Source: Flectobacillus longus (GTDB lineage: Bacteria; Bacteroidota; Bacteroidia; Cytophagales; Spirosomataceae). Taken from it: a DNA stretch of 64,000 nt. The stretch is from positions 1-64,000 of the forward strand of contig NZ_JASHIC010000015.1 of the NCBI RefSeq assembly GCF_030056705.1, written 5' to 3'. Positions 9,327 through 20,103 of this stretch are shown here, one piece after another. The notes beneath the pieces were generated by a model. The model worked only from the letters and a program-made list of their open reading frames with translations, did not search any database and was not told where the DNA came from. Position 1 is the first letter of the stretch, and each line of letters begins with the position of its first letter. The position numbers and the translations under genes are program-made.

Positions 9327-10208
9327 TTATTGATAAATTACTTTTTTAGCAGAAAGTAACGTGTTTTTCATAAGCGAAACGATTGTCATTGGGCCTACTC
9401 CTTTTGGCACTGGAGTGATGAATGAACATTTTGGTGCTACTTCATCAAATTTAACGTCACCTTTCAGAGCAAAACCGCTTTTCTTTGAGCTATCTTCTAC
9501 GCGAGTCAAACCTACGTCGATGATTACAGCACCTTCTTTTACGTAGTCAGCTGTGATAAATTCAGGACGCCCTAGTGCAGCAATCAAGATATCTGCCGAA
9601 GCACATACTTCAGCCAAATTTTTAGTTCTTGAGTGTGTAATTGTTACTGTACAGTTACCAATTTTGGTATTGCGTTGCATCAAAATAGTCATTGGTAAGC
9701 CAACAATTTGACTACGACCTACTACAACACAGTGTTTCCCTGCTGTTTCGATGTTATAACGCTCTAATAAATCAAGAACACCTTGAGGAGTAGCCGAAAT
9801 ATACGCAGGCAAACCTTTAGCCATTCTACCAATATTGATTGGGTGGAAACCATCTACATCTTTTCTAGGGTCGATTGTTTCCATTACTTTATCTGGATTG
9901 ATATGATCAGGAAGAGGAAGCTGAACAATCAAACCGTCCATATCATCATTTTGGTTGATTTTGCGAACCTCGTCCAAAAGCTCTTCTTCTGAAATTGTTG
10001 GGTCAAAACGCAACAAAGTAGATTTAAAGCCTAATTCTTCGCAAGATTTAACCTTATTTGCCACATAAGTTTCAGAAGCACCATTATTTCCAACTAAAAT
10101 TGCAACAAGGTGAGGAATTTTACCTCCTGCTGCTATGATAGCTTCAACCTCTGCTCCAATTTCTTTTTTTATTTCGTCTGCTACGGCTTTACCGTCTATG
10201 ATTTGCAT
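9327..10208 (-). CDS. folD: Bifunctional methylenetetrahydrofolate dehydrogenase/cyclohydrolase
   Basis: 293 residues, the usual FolD length. It interconverts 5,10-methylene-, methenyl- and 10-formyl-tetrahydrofolate with NADP, feeding purine, thymidylate and formyl-Met synthesis in the cytoplasm. Visible family signatures are [16 protein letters not shown] with the catalytic Lys, the substrate loop QLPLPDHI, and PCTP-region equivalents around [14 protein letters not shown]; the Rossmann motif [12 protein letters not shown] follows. The frame extends upstream to 10307, but the ATG at 10208 starts the conserved [10 protein letters not shown] and a promoter box lies at 10252, so the shorter start is chosen. 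Follows cobB by 76 bases but appears to have its own promoter. Confidence 0.96.
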   Translation of the reverse strand: MQIIDGKAVADEIKKEIGAEVEAIIAAGGKIPHLVAILVGNNGASETYVANKVKSCEELGFKSTLLRFDPTISEEELLDEVRKINQNDDMDGLIVQLPLPDHINPDKVMETIDPRKDVDGFHPINIGRMAKGLPAYISATPQGVLDLLERYNIETAGKHCVVVGRSQIVGLPMTILMQRNTKIGNCTVTITHSRTKNLAEVCASADILIAALGRPEFITADYVKEGAVIIDVGLTRVEDSSKKSGFALKGDVKFDEVAPKCSFITPVPKGVGPMTIVSLMKNTLLSAKKVIYQ

Positions 10209-10251
10209 GATAAGACTTGTGGGGGATGTTTTCGAGTAAAATTTGAAAGCG

Positions 10252-10259
10252 CAAAAATA
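10252..10259 (-). promoter_or_regulatory. folD: Candidate -7 box of folD
   Basis: The minus strand reads TATTTTTG, about 44 bases before the folD ATG. It supports the start at 10208. Confidence 0.5.
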
Positions 10260-10284
10260 CGGATTGTTTGTCTCTGGACAAATT

Positions 10285-10980
10285 TTATTTTTTTGTAAGC
10301 TTCTCAAAAAGTTGTTTTAAGCCAATACTTCCTATCTCTTCAATAAAGGTCATGTTGGGACGAAGCATTACGTTTGGCTTGTTAGGATCGATAATATAGA
10401 TAGGAACATTTTTGCCAACGCAGTCAATTAACCCTGCTGCTGGATATACTTGCATTGATGTACCAACTACGATAATAATATCTGCCATGGCTGTCATTTC
10501 AGTGGCAATTTCAATCATTGGTACTGACTCACCAAACCACACAATATGTGGGCGAAGTTGTGAGCCTTTTTTGCATTTATCACCCAATTTGATAGGTTTA
10601 GTACCAATTTCATATACCATAGACGTCGATACTGAACTTCTAGCTTTGGTCAATTCTCCGTGTAAATGGATAATATCGTTTGATCCAGCTCTTTCGTGAA
10701 GATTATCAACATTTTGGGTAATAATCGTAACATCAAAATACTTTTCAAAATCCTTAAGAATCGTATGACCTTGATTTGGGACAACCTCCGCTAATTGTGC
10801 TCGACGCTGGTTATAAAACTCTAAAACAAGTCCAGGATTTTTTTGCCAGCCTTGAGGCGTTGCTACCTCGTCAATAGAATGGTTTTCCCACAAGCCGTTC
10901 GAATCTCTGAAAGTAGAAATGCCACTTTCAGCAGAAATACCTGCGCCTGTAAGCACAACGAGTTTCTTTTTTCTAGCCAT
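10285..10980 (-). CDS. cobB: Sir2-family NAD-dependent protein deacylase (no zinc cysteines)
   Basis: 231 residues. Sirtuins remove acyl groups from lysines using NAD. The NAD motifs are clear: [15 protein letters not shown] (12-26), TQNVD (88-92) and the catalytic His in HLHGE (H107). Y56 and R59 (FYNQRR) form the YxxR pair of class III, SIRT5/CobB-like enzymes, which suggests desuccinylase or demalonylase activity. The two CxxC zinc pairs are missing: the first is replaced by ARSSVST (113-119) and only one Cys (C136) remains in the segment. This appears to be a family variant rather than damage, since everything else is intact. Transcribed upstream of folD. Confidence 0.88.
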   Translation of the reverse strand: MARKKKLVVLTGAGISAESGISTFRDSNGLWENHSIDEVATPQGWQKNPGLVLEFYNQRRAQLAEVVPNQGHTILKDFEKYFDVTIITQNVDNLHERAGSNDIIHLHGELTKARSSVSTSMVYEIGTKPIKLGDKCKKGSQLRPHIVWFGESVPMIEIATEMTAMADIIIVVGTSMQVYPAAGLIDCVGKNVPIYIIDPNKPNVMLRPNMTFIEEIGSIGLKQLFEKLTKK

Positions 10981-11013
10981 TTTGCTTGATTATATATTTT
11001 TAAGAATAAACAA

Positions 11014-11047
11014 AACAGCACAAAGTTAGGTTAAACTTTGTGCTGTT
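11014..11047 (-). terminator. topA: Terminator of topA
   Basis: 14 bp perfect stem (11014-11027 with 11034-11047, arm AACAGCACAAAGTT, loop 6), 28 bases after the topA stop and followed on the minus strand by a T-rich run. It overlaps the sirtuin gene's promoter box. Confidence 0.75.
11021..11028 (-). promoter_or_regulatory. cobB: Candidate -7 box of cobB inside the topA terminator
   Basis: The minus strand reads TAACTTTG, matching TAnnTTTG, 41 bases before the sirtuin ATG. It is part of the topA terminator stem. Confidence 0.45.
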
Positions 11048-11074
11048 GTTGAGATTGAATTTGAAAATCTCTAT

Positions 11075-13558
11075 CTATTTTTTCTTTCCTTTCGGAGCTG
11101 GCGCTTCTTCACCTAGACGGATACAATCTTCGAGTGTTAAATCTGCTGCAACCATATCTTTAGGAATCTTCACGTTGCGTTTTCCAATTTGAATATATGG
11201 ACCATATACTCCATTGACAACCTTAATGGTTTCGTTTTCAGGGAATTCTTTGATGTATTTATTGGCTTCCTGATTACGTTTTGCCTGAATGATTTCGATA
11301 GCTCTTTCTAAGGTAATAGAAGTAAGAGAATCCGTTTTGGCAAGTGAAAAATATTTACCATCATGTTTTACATAAGGACCAAATCTTCCTTTGCCTGTCG
11401 TTATAGCACTTCCTTCAAATTCACCCAAAGCATCACCAGCATCAGCCAAACGTTTGGCTTGAATCAACTCAATAGCACGTGCTTCTTCAATCGTGAATGG
11501 GTCATCGGTAGCTTCAAGACTTACGTATTTATCATCGTGTTTTACATAAGGACCTAATTTGCCTGCGCCAATGATAACAGGTTTATCTTCAAAGAAACCA
11601 ATTTCACGAGGAAGTCGTGGTTTTTCAAACAATTCTAAAGCTTCCTCTAAGGTGATAGATGAAATCAATTTGTCTTTTGGTAAATTGACAAAAATTGGTT
11701 TTTCTTCATCTTTAGTATCTCCTAGCTGTACATAAGGGCCATACTTCCCTAATCTAACAGAGATAGTTTTACCAGAATTTGGGTCAATACCTAGCTCACG
11801 AGTTGAACCCGAAGAGCTTCTTTCTGCACTTTTACTTTCTTCAATGGTTTTATGGAATCCTTGATAAAAATTATCAATCATATCAGACCATCCCATTTTG
11901 CCATGAGCAATTTCGTCAAACTCATTTTCCATTTCGGCAGTAAACTTAAAGTCTACTACTTCGCTGAAATTATTGACTAAGAAATCATTCACAACCATAC
12001 CAACTGAAGTAGGGAATAATTTTCCTTTTTCGGTTCCGTACGTTTCTTTTCCTTCCTTTTCAGAAATAGTTTCATTCTTCAAAACCATTTCTTTGAAAGT
12101 ACGTTCCTTACCAGGGCGATCTTCTTTTACTACGTATTCACGTTTGATAATCGTAGAGATGGTAGGAGCGTAGGTAGAAGGACGACCGATACCTCTTTCT
12201 TCAAGGGCTTTTACTAAACTAGCTTCGGTATATCTTGCTGAAGGTCGAGTGAATTTTTCGGTAGCTTTCATATTGTCCAAATTCAATATCTGACCAATAT
12301 TCAATGGAGGAAGCATTTTTGAATTTTCTTCATCCTCTTCTTCGTCGCTACTTTCAAGATATACTGCCAAGAAACCATCAAACTTGATAACTTCGCCTTG
12401 TGCGATTAATTCCTCTGAAGCACTTGAAATACCGATTGTTGCAGTGGTACGTTCTAACTGAGCATCAGCCATTTGAGATGCAATAGAACGTTTCCAGATT
12501 AGTTCATACAAACGTTTTTCACGAATATCCAAACCAGCAGATGTTACCGAAAAATCCGTAGGACGAATAGCTTCGTGAGCTTCTTGAGCCGATTCATTTT
12601 TGGTTTTATATTGGCGAGTTTGGACATATTGTGCACCAAACTGATCTGTAATTGCATTTTTAGCTTTTTCTATTGCTTCTTCCGAAAGGCTAGTCGAATC
12701 GGTACGCATATACGAAATTTTACCTGCTTCGTATAATTTTTGCGCATACATCATGGTTGATGCTACTGAGTAGCCCAACTTACGAGAAGCTTCCTGCTGA
12801 AGTGTTGACGTCGTAAAAGGTGGCGAAGGAGATTTTTTGGCAGGTTTAGTTTCGAGCGACTTGATTTTAAAAGTAGCACCTAAACATTTTTCCAAGAATT
12901 CTTTAGCAGTTTCTGCTGTTTCAAAATTCTTAGGAAGTTCGGCCTGTAAAATTTTATTTCCTTCTAATAAGAATTGTGCTACGATTTTGAAAGAAGACTT
13001 AGTTTTGAAATTTTCAATTTCACGTTCACGTTCTACAATAATTCTTACTGCAACGGATTGAACACGACCAGCCGATAGACCTTTCTTGACTTTAGACCAA
13101 AGCACTGGCGAAAGTTCAAAACCAATCAAACGGTCGAGTAATCGACGTGCTTGTTGGGCGTTTACCAAGTCCATGTCAATAGTACGTGGATTTTGGATCG
13201 CATTTTGAATGGCCTTTTTAGTGATTTCACGAAAAACAATACGTTTTGTGTTATCTGCCAATCCTAGGGCTTCTTTCAAGTGCCATGAAATAGATTCTCC
13301 CTCACGGTCATCATCGGTTGCTAGCCACACCTCTTCAGATGATTTTGCTAAGCTTTTTAATTCGTTGACAACCTTGACTTTATCTGGAGATACTTCATAA
13401 GTAGGTTTGAACCCATTTTCAATATCAATAGCCATTCCTTTATCTGGCAAATCACGCACATGACCAAAGGAAGATCTCACGGTGAAATCTTTTCCTAAGT
13501 AACCTTCAATGGTTTTTGCTTTGGCAGGAGACTCTACTATTACTAAGTTTTTTGACAT
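11075..13558 (-). CDS. topA: DNA topoisomerase I
   Basis: 827-residue type IA topoisomerase that relaxes negative supercoils. The N-terminal Toprim domain shows VIVESPAKAKTIEGYLG (6-22) and the DDDREGE metal site (about 82-88); the catalytic Tyr is in KISYMRTDSTSLS (near residue 280). A long acidic insert (EESSDEEEDEENSK, about 405) is unusual but short. Instead of C4 zinc fingers the C-terminus has four copies of the glycine-rich topoisomerase repeat, each with a GxYGPYV or GRFGPYV core (about 610-800), and a basic end (KGKKK). A promoter box at 13621 and a terminator at 11014 frame it as a single-gene unit. Confidence 0.97.
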   Translation of the reverse strand: MSKNLVIVESPAKAKTIEGYLGKDFTVRSSFGHVRDLPDKGMAIDIENGFKPTYEVSPDKVKVVNELKSLAKSSEEVWLATDDDREGESISWHLKEALGLADNTKRIVFREITKKAIQNAIQNPRTIDMDLVNAQQARRLLDRLIGFELSPVLWSKVKKGLSAGRVQSVAVRIIVEREREIENFKTKSSFKIVAQFLLEGNKILQAELPKNFETAETAKEFLEKCLGATFKIKSLETKPAKKSPSPPFTTSTLQQEASRKLGYSVASTMMYAQKLYEAGKISYMRTDSTSLSEEAIEKAKNAITDQFGAQYVQTRQYKTKNESAQEAHEAIRPTDFSVTSAGLDIREKRLYELIWKRSIASQMADAQLERTTATIGISSASEELIAQGEVIKFDGFLAVYLESSDEEEDEENSKMLPPLNIGQILNLDNMKATEKFTRPSARYTEASLVKALEERGIGRPSTYAPTISTIIKREYVVKEDRPGKERTFKEMVLKNETISEKEGKETYGTEKGKLFPTSVGMVVNDFLVNNFSEVVDFKFTAEMENEFDEIAHGKMGWSDMIDNFYQGFHKTIEESKSAERSSSGSTRELGIDPNSGKTISVRLGKYGPYVQLGDTKDEEKPIFVNLPKDKLISSITLEEALELFEKPRLPREIGFFEDKPVIIGAGKLGPYVKHDDKYVSLEATDDPFTIEEARAIELIQAKRLADAGDALGEFEGSAITTGKGRFGPYVKHDGKYFSLAKTDSLTSITLERAIEIIQAKRNQEANKYIKEFPENETIKVVNGVYGPYIQIGKRNVKIPKDMVAADLTLEDCIRLGEEAPAPKGKKK

Positions 13559-13620
13559 TAATTATTTTGATTGGTGGAGTAAACAATCGAAACCATTTAC
13601 AAATTTTATTCATTAAAGCA

Positions 13621-13628
13621 CAAATCTA
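13621..13628 (-). promoter_or_regulatory. topA: Candidate -7 box of topA
   Basis: The minus strand reads TAGATTTG (then TGC), about 63 bases before the topA ATG. Confidence 0.45.
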
Positions 13629-13790
13629 TTGATTCTAGCACCCTCTTGGTTGATAAAAGGCCACTACCTTTTATATTTTGCCAAATATATAAACTTCATT
13701 TCAAAATGTAGTCCATTTTTTTGATAACAGTCATAAAATTGCGTAATTCTATTCTTTCTTTTAAAAGAAAATCATCTATAAATAACTCAA

Positions 13791-13810
13791 ATTTGAACAT
13801 TTGTTCAAAT
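13791..13810. promoter_or_regulatory. Palindrome upstream of topA
   Basis: ATTTGAACA and TGTTCAAAT (9 bp arms, 2-base centre) make an operator-like palindrome in the 13559-13900 gap. It lies about 160 bases upstream of the topA box and 50 bases beyond the acnB terminator. Function unknown. The rest of this gap holds only the topA promoter and the acnB terminator. Confidence 0.3.
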
Positions 13811-13856
13811 AAACATTTGATAAACGCTCATAGCTTCGCTTTTATTAACCATAAAA

Positions 13857-13882
13857 AAAGCCTGAGTGTATGCTCAGGCTTT
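13857..13882 (-). terminator. acnB: Terminator of acnB
   Basis: 10 bp perfect stem (arm AAAGCCTGAG, loop TGTATG) with A and T runs on both sides, 18 bases after the acnB stop. Confidence 0.85.
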
Positions 13883-13900
13883 TATATATATGTTTGGCTA

Positions 13901-16672
13901 TTATTTCACCAACTTGATGTGTGATGGAGAGAATTTAGTCAAATTGATACCTTCTACAGCTTTCACATATTCTTCGATAGTTGGAGTTCTACCAAGAACT
14001 GTTGAAAGCACTACTACTGGAGTAGACGAAAGCAACGATTCTCCTTTTTTAGCATCTGTATCTTCAACAACACGTCCTTGGAACAAGCGAGTAGATGTTG
14101 CCATTACGGTATCACCTTTAGCCGCTTTTTCTTGGTTACCCATACAAAGGTTACAACCAGGGCGTTCTAGGTATAACATTTTTTCGTAAGATGTACGAGC
14201 TGCTCCTTTAGGGGCATTGTCATCAAACTCAAAACCTGAGTATTTCTGCAATACTTCCCAGTCGCCTTCTGCTTTTAATTCATCAACGATGTTGTAAGTT
14301 GGAGGAGCAACTACAAGAGGTGCTTTGAATTCAACTTTACCGTTTTGAGCTTCAATGTTTTTCAACATTTGAGCCAAAATCTTCATATCGCCTTTGTGAA
14401 CCATACAAGAACCGATAAAGCCGAGATCAACTTTTTTATCGCCACCATAGTAAGATAATGGTCTGATTGTATCGTGCGTATATCTTTTTGAAACATCAGC
14501 GTTGTTTACGTCTGGATCGGCAATCATTGGCTCTGCAATTAGATCTAAATCAACAACTACCTCTGCATAATATTTTGCATTAGCGTCAGGTCTAAGAGCT
14601 GGTTTTTCACCTGATTGAATTTCAGCAATTCTCTTATTAGCCTTATCAATTAGTCCTTGAAGCACTTGGTTTTTATTGTCCATGCCTTTATCAATCATAA
14701 TTTGGATTCTGCTTTTCGCAATTTCCAATGATTCAATCAAGGTAGCATCTTCAGATATACAGATAGAAGCTTTCGCTTTCATTTCGGCAGTCCAGTCTGT
14801 AAATGTAAATGCTTGGTCAGCTGTTAATGTTCCAATGTGAACTTCAATTACTCTACCTTGGAATACGTTTTCACCACCAAATTGTTGAAGCATTTGTGAT
14901 TGAGTAGCGTGTACAACATCACGGAAGTCCATGTATTCCTTCATGTCACCTTTGAAAGTAACTTTTACAGAATCAGGAATTGGCATAGAAGCCTCACCCG
15001 TAGCCAATGCTAAAGCAACAGTACCTGAGTCAGCACCGAATGCAACACCTTTTGACATACGTGTGTGAGAGTCACCACCGATGATGATTGCCCAGTCGTC
15101 TACAGTAATATCATTCAATACTTTGTGAATTACGTCAGTCATTGAGTGATAAACACCTTTAGGGTCACGAGCTGTAATCAATCCAAATTCGTTCATGAAC
15201 TTCATCAACTTTGGAATGTTAGCTTGTGCTTTTTTATCCCAAACTGAAGCCGTGTGACAACCTGATTGATAAGCACCATCAACTGAAGTAGAAATCGTGG
15301 TTGCTGCCATTGACTCTAATTCTTGAGCGGTCATCAAACCTGTAGTGTCTTGAGAACCTACAATGTTTACGATAACACGAACATCAGAACCTGCGTGTAA
15401 AGTTTTACCAGGAGTAGCACCTACTGCATTTCTGTTGAAGATTTTTTCAACTGCTGTAAGTCCTTGTCCTTCATGAGAAACTTCTTTGGATGGAGCAAAT
15501 ACTGGTGCGATAGCAACACCTAACAGTTGAGAAGCGAACGTTTGGATTTTTTTACCAAAAACAATAGCGTAAGAACCACCTGCTTTGATAAATTCCATTT
15601 TTTGCGGAGTGAATGATCTTGAAATATCAATCAACTCTTGGTCGCCATTATATAATTTTTTTGTTTTTGTATTAATCGTAAGCACAGTACCTGTTGCTAC
15701 TGAATAAGCTTGCTCAAGGATTGGCTCGTTGTTTTCATCACGAATAACTTTACCATCTGCATCAACTTTCTTCACCCAGTTTTTAAGGTCGATACCGATA
15801 CCACCTGTTACGTCAACTGTAGTCAAGAAGATAGGAGAGATACCGTTTGTACCACCAACAATTGGAGCAAAATTTACAAATGGAACATAAGGACTAGCTT
15901 GTTTACCTGTCCAAAGTGCTACGTTGTTTACACCTGACATTCTTGAAGAACCAACTCCCATTGTTCCTTTTTCTGCAATCAACATTACAGATTTGTCTGG
16001 GTGTTGTGCTTTCAATGCTTCGATTTCAGCTTGTGCAGCAGGAGAAATCATACATTTTCCATGCAATTCACGGTCAGAACGAGAGTGAGCTTGGTTTCCT
16101 GGAGAAAGTAAATCTGTTGAAATGTCTCCTTCACCTGCAATGAAAGTTACAACTTTGATTTCTTCAGGTACATCAGGAAGTTTTGTAAAGAACTCTGCTT
16201 TAGCATAACTTTCGATGATATCTTTTGCTGTTGCGTTACCACTTTCAAACGCATCTTTCAAGCGTTTCAAATCAGCATCGTACAAGTAAACTTGTGTTTT
16301 CAATACATCACCAGCTTTTTTTGCAATGTCCGCGTCTGCACCTAAAGCTAAATCCAAGAGTACTTCAATTGAAGGACCGCCTTTCATGTGTGACAATAAT
16401 TCGAAAGCAAAATCAGGCGTGATTTCTTGTACAACAGACTGACCAAGTATAATCTCTTTTAAAAACTTAGCCTTCGCACCAGCCGCTGGAGTAGTTCCTG
16501 GCAAAGTGTTGTAGATGAAAAATTGAAGAGAATCTGTACGGTTTTCATTGTTCAAATCTTTGATTTGTTCAATGATTTCACTTACCAATTCAGCACTGTC
16601 AATTGGCTTAGGATGAAGTCCTTGTGTCTTTCTTTCTTCGATTTCTTTAAGGTAATCGCTATAAAAGTTCAT
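13901..16672 (-). CDS. acnB: Aconitate hydratase B
   Basis: 923 residues, AcnB type: a HEAT-like N-terminal domain (about 1-160), then the swivel domain and the catalytic domains, the domain order opposite to AcnA. It isomerises citrate and isocitrate through cis-aconitate in the TCA cycle, and may also act on 2-methyl-cis-aconitate. Cluster ligands are visible in GSCMVHKGD (near residue 755) and PGCNLC (near 838 and 841). Bacterial AcnB proteins are often about 865 residues, so this one is somewhat long. It is transcribed away from a second aconitase gene at 17789; acnB paralogues are commonly the main growth-phase enzyme, but that is family knowledge, not seen here. Confidence 0.95.
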   Translation of the reverse strand: MNFYSDYLKEIEERKTQGLHPKPIDSAELVSEIIEQIKDLNNENRTDSLQFFIYNTLPGTTPAAGAKAKFLKEIILGQSVVQEITPDFAFELLSHMKGGPSIEVLLDLALGADADIAKKAGDVLKTQVYLYDADLKRLKDAFESGNATAKDIIESYAKAEFFTKLPDVPEEIKVVTFIAGEGDISTDLLSPGNQAHSRSDRELHGKCMISPAAQAEIEALKAQHPDKSVMLIAEKGTMGVGSSRMSGVNNVALWTGKQASPYVPFVNFAPIVGGTNGISPIFLTTVDVTGGIGIDLKNWVKKVDADGKVIRDENNEPILEQAYSVATGTVLTINTKTKKLYNGDQELIDISRSFTPQKMEFIKAGGSYAIVFGKKIQTFASQLLGVAIAPVFAPSKEVSHEGQGLTAVEKIFNRNAVGATPGKTLHAGSDVRVIVNIVGSQDTTGLMTAQELESMAATTISTSVDGAYQSGCHTASVWDKKAQANIPKLMKFMNEFGLITARDPKGVYHSMTDVIHKVLNDITVDDWAIIIGGDSHTRMSKGVAFGADSGTVALALATGEASMPIPDSVKVTFKGDMKEYMDFRDVVHATQSQMLQQFGGENVFQGRVIEVHIGTLTADQAFTFTDWTAEMKAKASICISEDATLIESLEIAKSRIQIMIDKGMDNKNQVLQGLIDKANKRIAEIQSGEKPALRPDANAKYYAEVVVDLDLIAEPMIADPDVNNADVSKRYTHDTIRPLSYYGGDKKVDLGFIGSCMVHKGDMKILAQMLKNIEAQNGKVEFKAPLVVAPPTYNIVDELKAEGDWEVLQKYSGFEFDDNAPKGAARTSYEKMLYLERPGCNLCMGNQEKAAKGDTVMATSTRLFQGRVVEDTDAKKGESLLSSTPVVVLSTVLGRTPTIEEYVKAVEGINLTKFSPSHIKLVK

Positions 16673-17788
16673 ATTTAATTATTTACAGTTATCGTAGTAT
16701 TTTTCCTTGAATATTTTTACATCAATCAACTTCTTCTCAGAATTAAAATAGCGTTTTTCTGTGAAGATTTGTCTTAGCAAATTTATAAAAAGCAACTTCG
16801 AATTAAAAATTTTTTACAGAATAGACGGTTTTGGTATATATTTTCTTGGTTTTGTTTAATTTTTATTTACTTTATTCGATAATTATAACGGTTAACATTA
16901 GTTTTATCCTAAATCCTGTTTTATTAATTATTCATATAATTTTCAATGGTTTGTTTTGGAGGAATAATAGTATTTTTTAGATATGCTTCATGATTCTTGA
17001 GATTAGTATTTAATTTCTAATCATGAAAAATAGATGATAACATATTTTCGTAAAAATGTTGTAAGGTTTGTTATTTGATAACTAATTAGAGTTCTTATAA
17101 TCAATGTGTTATGTAGATTGTAAATTGAATTTTCATTGCTTTTTTTAAAAGAACTAATTTTTAAAAACACCCTAATCGTTGAGTCACATTGTATGTCTAA
17201 AGTTTTTCCTAAAGAATACGTATAGATTTTTTTAAGAAAATCTTCTTGTGGATTTTATGGGACTTTTATTTTGCTTATAGTAGGACTTTAAGCTATAGAA
17301 AATAAGCTGAAAAAGAAATAATGTTTTTGTGAAATGAAATAAACATAATGATTGATGAATATTACCCACTGACAATTGAATAATAGGATATAGAATAAAA
17401 AGAATCGTTAGATAAGATGCTGATAAAGAAATATTATACACAGAGTTAGGTACTTGCAATTCTATAATTATGGCTAAAATATATATGTTAAATTTAGCTT
17501 TAAATCCTTTGTAAAAGTGGGATAATCCACATCTCTATCGTATTTTTACTAAGTACTTCCTACAATATATAGTATAGGATGAGTCCCTCAAAAATGATGT
17601 TAATGCAGAAATAGACCTATTTGATTAATCAGCTATATATCCAAAGCCATCAAATATCTTGTAGAACCTAAACTGAAAGTAACGTGTTATAAATATGAGA
17701 TCAATGGATAAATAGCTTGTGAGATTAATAAACCTAAAAGTGTTTTTTATATCCAAATTTTCAAAAACTAATAACTTAATATAATACT
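16673..17788. other. 1.1 kb AT-rich gap between two divergent aconitase genes
   Basis: The longest non-coding stretch in the window. Short frames exist on both strands (one of 75 codons on the minus strand at 17232-17459) but none has convincing composition, start site or motif. It holds the acnB promoter box at 16778. A hairpin-like repeat TTCATGATT (16987-16995) with AATCATGAA (17019-17027) is visible. A long leader or a small RNA is possible; nothing more can be supported. Confidence 0.5.
16778..16785 (-). promoter_or_regulatory. acnB: Candidate -7 box of acnB
   Basis: The minus strand reads TAAATTTG (then C), giving a leader of about 100 bases before the acnB ATG. Confidence 0.45.
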
Positions 17789-20056
17789 ATGGCTTTTGAC
17801 ATCGAAATGATTAAGGCGGTTTACGAGAGAATGCCTGCACGCGTGGAGTCAGCACGTAAGCTTGTAGGAAGACCGTTGACGTTAACTGAAAAAATTCTTT
17901 ATTCTCACTTGTGGGAAGGCACTCCAACTCAAACATTTGAAAGAGGTAAGTCGTATGTCGATTTTGCTCCAGATCGTGTTGCTATGCAAGATGCTACAGC
18001 ACAAATGGCTCTTTTACAGTTTATGCAGGCTGGTCGTCCAAAAGTTGCAGTACCCTCAACAGTACACTGCGACCACTTGATTGAAGCAAAGGTTTCTTCT
18101 GCAACAGACTTAGCCGTAGCGGTTGATAAAAATAAAGAAGTTTATGATTTCCTTTCTTCTGTTTCTGACAAATATGGCATCGGATTCTGGAAAGCTGGAG
18201 CAGGTATCATTCACCAAGTGGTAATTGAAAATTACGCATTCCCGGGTGGTATGATGATTGGTACCGACTCCCATACAGTAAATGCAGGCGGTTTGGGTAT
18301 GATTGCGATTGGTGTAGGTGGTGCCGACGCTTGTGATGTAATGGCAGGTTTGGCATGGGAGTTGAAGTTCCCGAAACTTATCGGTGTAAAATTGACAGGT
18401 AAACTTAACGGTTGGACTTCTGCAAAAGACGTCATCTTGAAGGTGGCGGGTATCCTTACAGTAAAAGGCGGTACAGGTGCAGTGGTTGAATATTTTGGAG
18501 AAGGCGTTACTTCTATGTCAGCAACAGGTAAAGGTACAATTGCTAACATGGGAGCTGAAATCGGAGCTACGACATCTACCTTTGGTTATGACGAATCAAT
18601 GGCTCGTTATTTGGCAGCCACTGGTCGTGCAGATGTAGCAGAATTGGCAAATGGTATAAAAGACTATTTGACGGCTGACCCAGAAGTTTATGCTGATCCA
18701 GCTACTTATTTTGACCAAGTTATCGAAATTGATTTGGATACCTTAGAGCCACACTTAAACGGGCCATTCACCCCAGATTTGGCGACGCCTATTTCTAAAA
18801 TGAAGGAATTGGCGGAGAAAAATGGCTGGCCAACCAAAGTGGAAGTTGGTTTGATTGGTTCATGTACCAACTCTTCTTATGAAGATATTTCACGTGCAGC
18901 ATCTTTAGCAAAACAAGTAGCCGCAAAAGGCTTAAAAACGAAGGCAGAATATACCATTACTCCAGGCTCGGAACAAGTACGTTATACCATTGAACGTGAT
19001 GGTTTTATTGATACTTTTGAGAGCATAGGTGGTAAAGTATTCTCAAATGCTTGTGGTCCTTGTATTGGTCAATGGGCTCGTGCTGGTGCTGAGAAAGGTG
19101 AGAAAAACACCATCGTTCACTCTTTCAACCGTAACTTTGCAAAGCGTGCAGATGGTAATCCAAATACGTATGCCTTTGTGGCCTCTCCAGAATTAGTAAC
19201 GGCGTTGGCTATTGCTGGTGATTTGACATTTAACCCATTAACGGACTATTTGACAAATGAAGCAGGTGAGCAAGTGAAATTGGATCCACCAAAAGGAGAC
19301 GAATTGCCAACAAAAGGTTTTGCTGTAGAAGACGCTGGATATCAAGCACCTGCGGAAGATGGTTCTTCAGTAGTGGTAAAAGTATCTCCAACTTCTGACC
19401 GTTTGCAGTTGTTAGAACCATTTGCACCTTGGGAAGGTACAGATTTGAAAGGCTTAAAATTGTTGATTAAAGCTAAAGGAAAATGTACTACCGACCATAT
19501 CTCTATGGCTGGACCTTGGTTGAAATATCGTGGTCACTTAGATAACATTTCTAACAATATGTTGATTGGTGCGTTGAATTACTTTAACGAGAAAACTGAT
19601 AAAGTTAAAAACCAATTGACTGGCGAATATGGTCCAGTTCCTGCAACCCAACGTGCTTACAAAGCGGTTGGTATAGGTTCAATCGTTGTAGGCGACCAAA
19701 ACTATGGTGAAGGTTCATCTCGTGAGCATGCAGCTATGGAGCCACGTCACTTGGGAGTTCGTGCGGTATTGGTTAAATCATTTGCTCGTATTCACGAAAC
19801 CAACTTGAAGAAACAAGGTATGTTGGCTTTGACATTTGCTAATGAAGCTGACTACGACAAAATTCAAGAAAATGATTCTATCGACATCAACGGATTGGCA
19901 GATTTTGCACCAGGCAAATCACTGGAAATTGTATTGAACCATGAAGATGGAAGTTCAGAAACTATCGTAGCAAATCACTCATATAACGACCAACAAATTG
20001 AATGGTTCAAAGCAGGTGGTGCATTGAATATTATTCGTGCTAGCGTTGGTAAATAA
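17789..20056 (+). CDS. Aconitate hydratase (mitochondrial-type, AcnA superfamily)
   Basis: 755 residues, close to mitochondrial aconitase in length and unrelated in domain order to the AcnB next door. It catalyses the same citrate to isocitrate step. The 4Fe-4S ligands are seen as [10 protein letters not shown] (Cys near 359) and ACGPCIGQW (Cys near 421 and 424). The C-terminal swivel domain carries [20 protein letters not shown], with the SREHAA active-site block. It is preceded by the long AT-rich gap and ends at a strong terminator, so it is a single-gene unit. Having both forms suggests different conditions of use, for example oxidative stress or iron limitation. Confidence 0.95.
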   Translation: MAFDIEMIKAVYERMPARVESARKLVGRPLTLTEKILYSHLWEGTPTQTFERGKSYVDFAPDRVAMQDATAQMALLQFMQAGRPKVAVPSTVHCDHLIEAKVSSATDLAVAVDKNKEVYDFLSSVSDKYGIGFWKAGAGIIHQVVIENYAFPGGMMIGTDSHTVNAGGLGMIAIGVGGADACDVMAGLAWELKFPKLIGVKLTGKLNGWTSAKDVILKVAGILTVKGGTGAVVEYFGEGVTSMSATGKGTIANMGAEIGATTSTFGYDESMARYLAATGRADVAELANGIKDYLTADPEVYADPATYFDQVIEIDLDTLEPHLNGPFTPDLATPISKMKELAEKNGWPTKVEVGLIGSCTNSSYEDISRAASLAKQVAAKGLKTKAEYTITPGSEQVRYTIERDGFIDTFESIGGKVFSNACGPCIGQWARAGAEKGEKNTIVHSFNRNFAKRADGNPNTYAFVASPELVTALAIAGDLTFNPLTDYLTNEAGEQVKLDPPKGDELPTKGFAVEDAGYQAPAEDGSSVVVKVSPTSDRLQLLEPFAPWEGTDLKGLKLLIKAKGKCTTDHISMAGPWLKYRGHLDNISNNMLIGALNYFNEKTDKVKNQLTGEYGPVPATQRAYKAVGIGSIVVGDQNYGEGSSREHAAMEPRHLGVRAVLVKSFARIHETNLKKQGMLALTFANEADYDKIQENDSIDINGLADFAPGKSLEIVLNHEDGSSETIVANHSYNDQQIEWFKAGGALNIIRASVGK

Positions 20057-20103
20057 GCATGAGAAATCTGCAATAGTTTGAAAACTTCTTACTGAGCAAA
20101 TAA

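Noticed and set aside
10209-10307. Longer start for folD
   Set aside because: The conserved protein starts at the ATG at 10208 and a promoter box lies within the extension.
13559-13900. Small gene or sRNA between topA and acnB
   Set aside because: Only a promoter box, a palindrome and a terminator could be recognised.
17232-17459. 75-codon frame in the aconitase gap
   Set aside because: AT-driven composition, no motif, no start signal.
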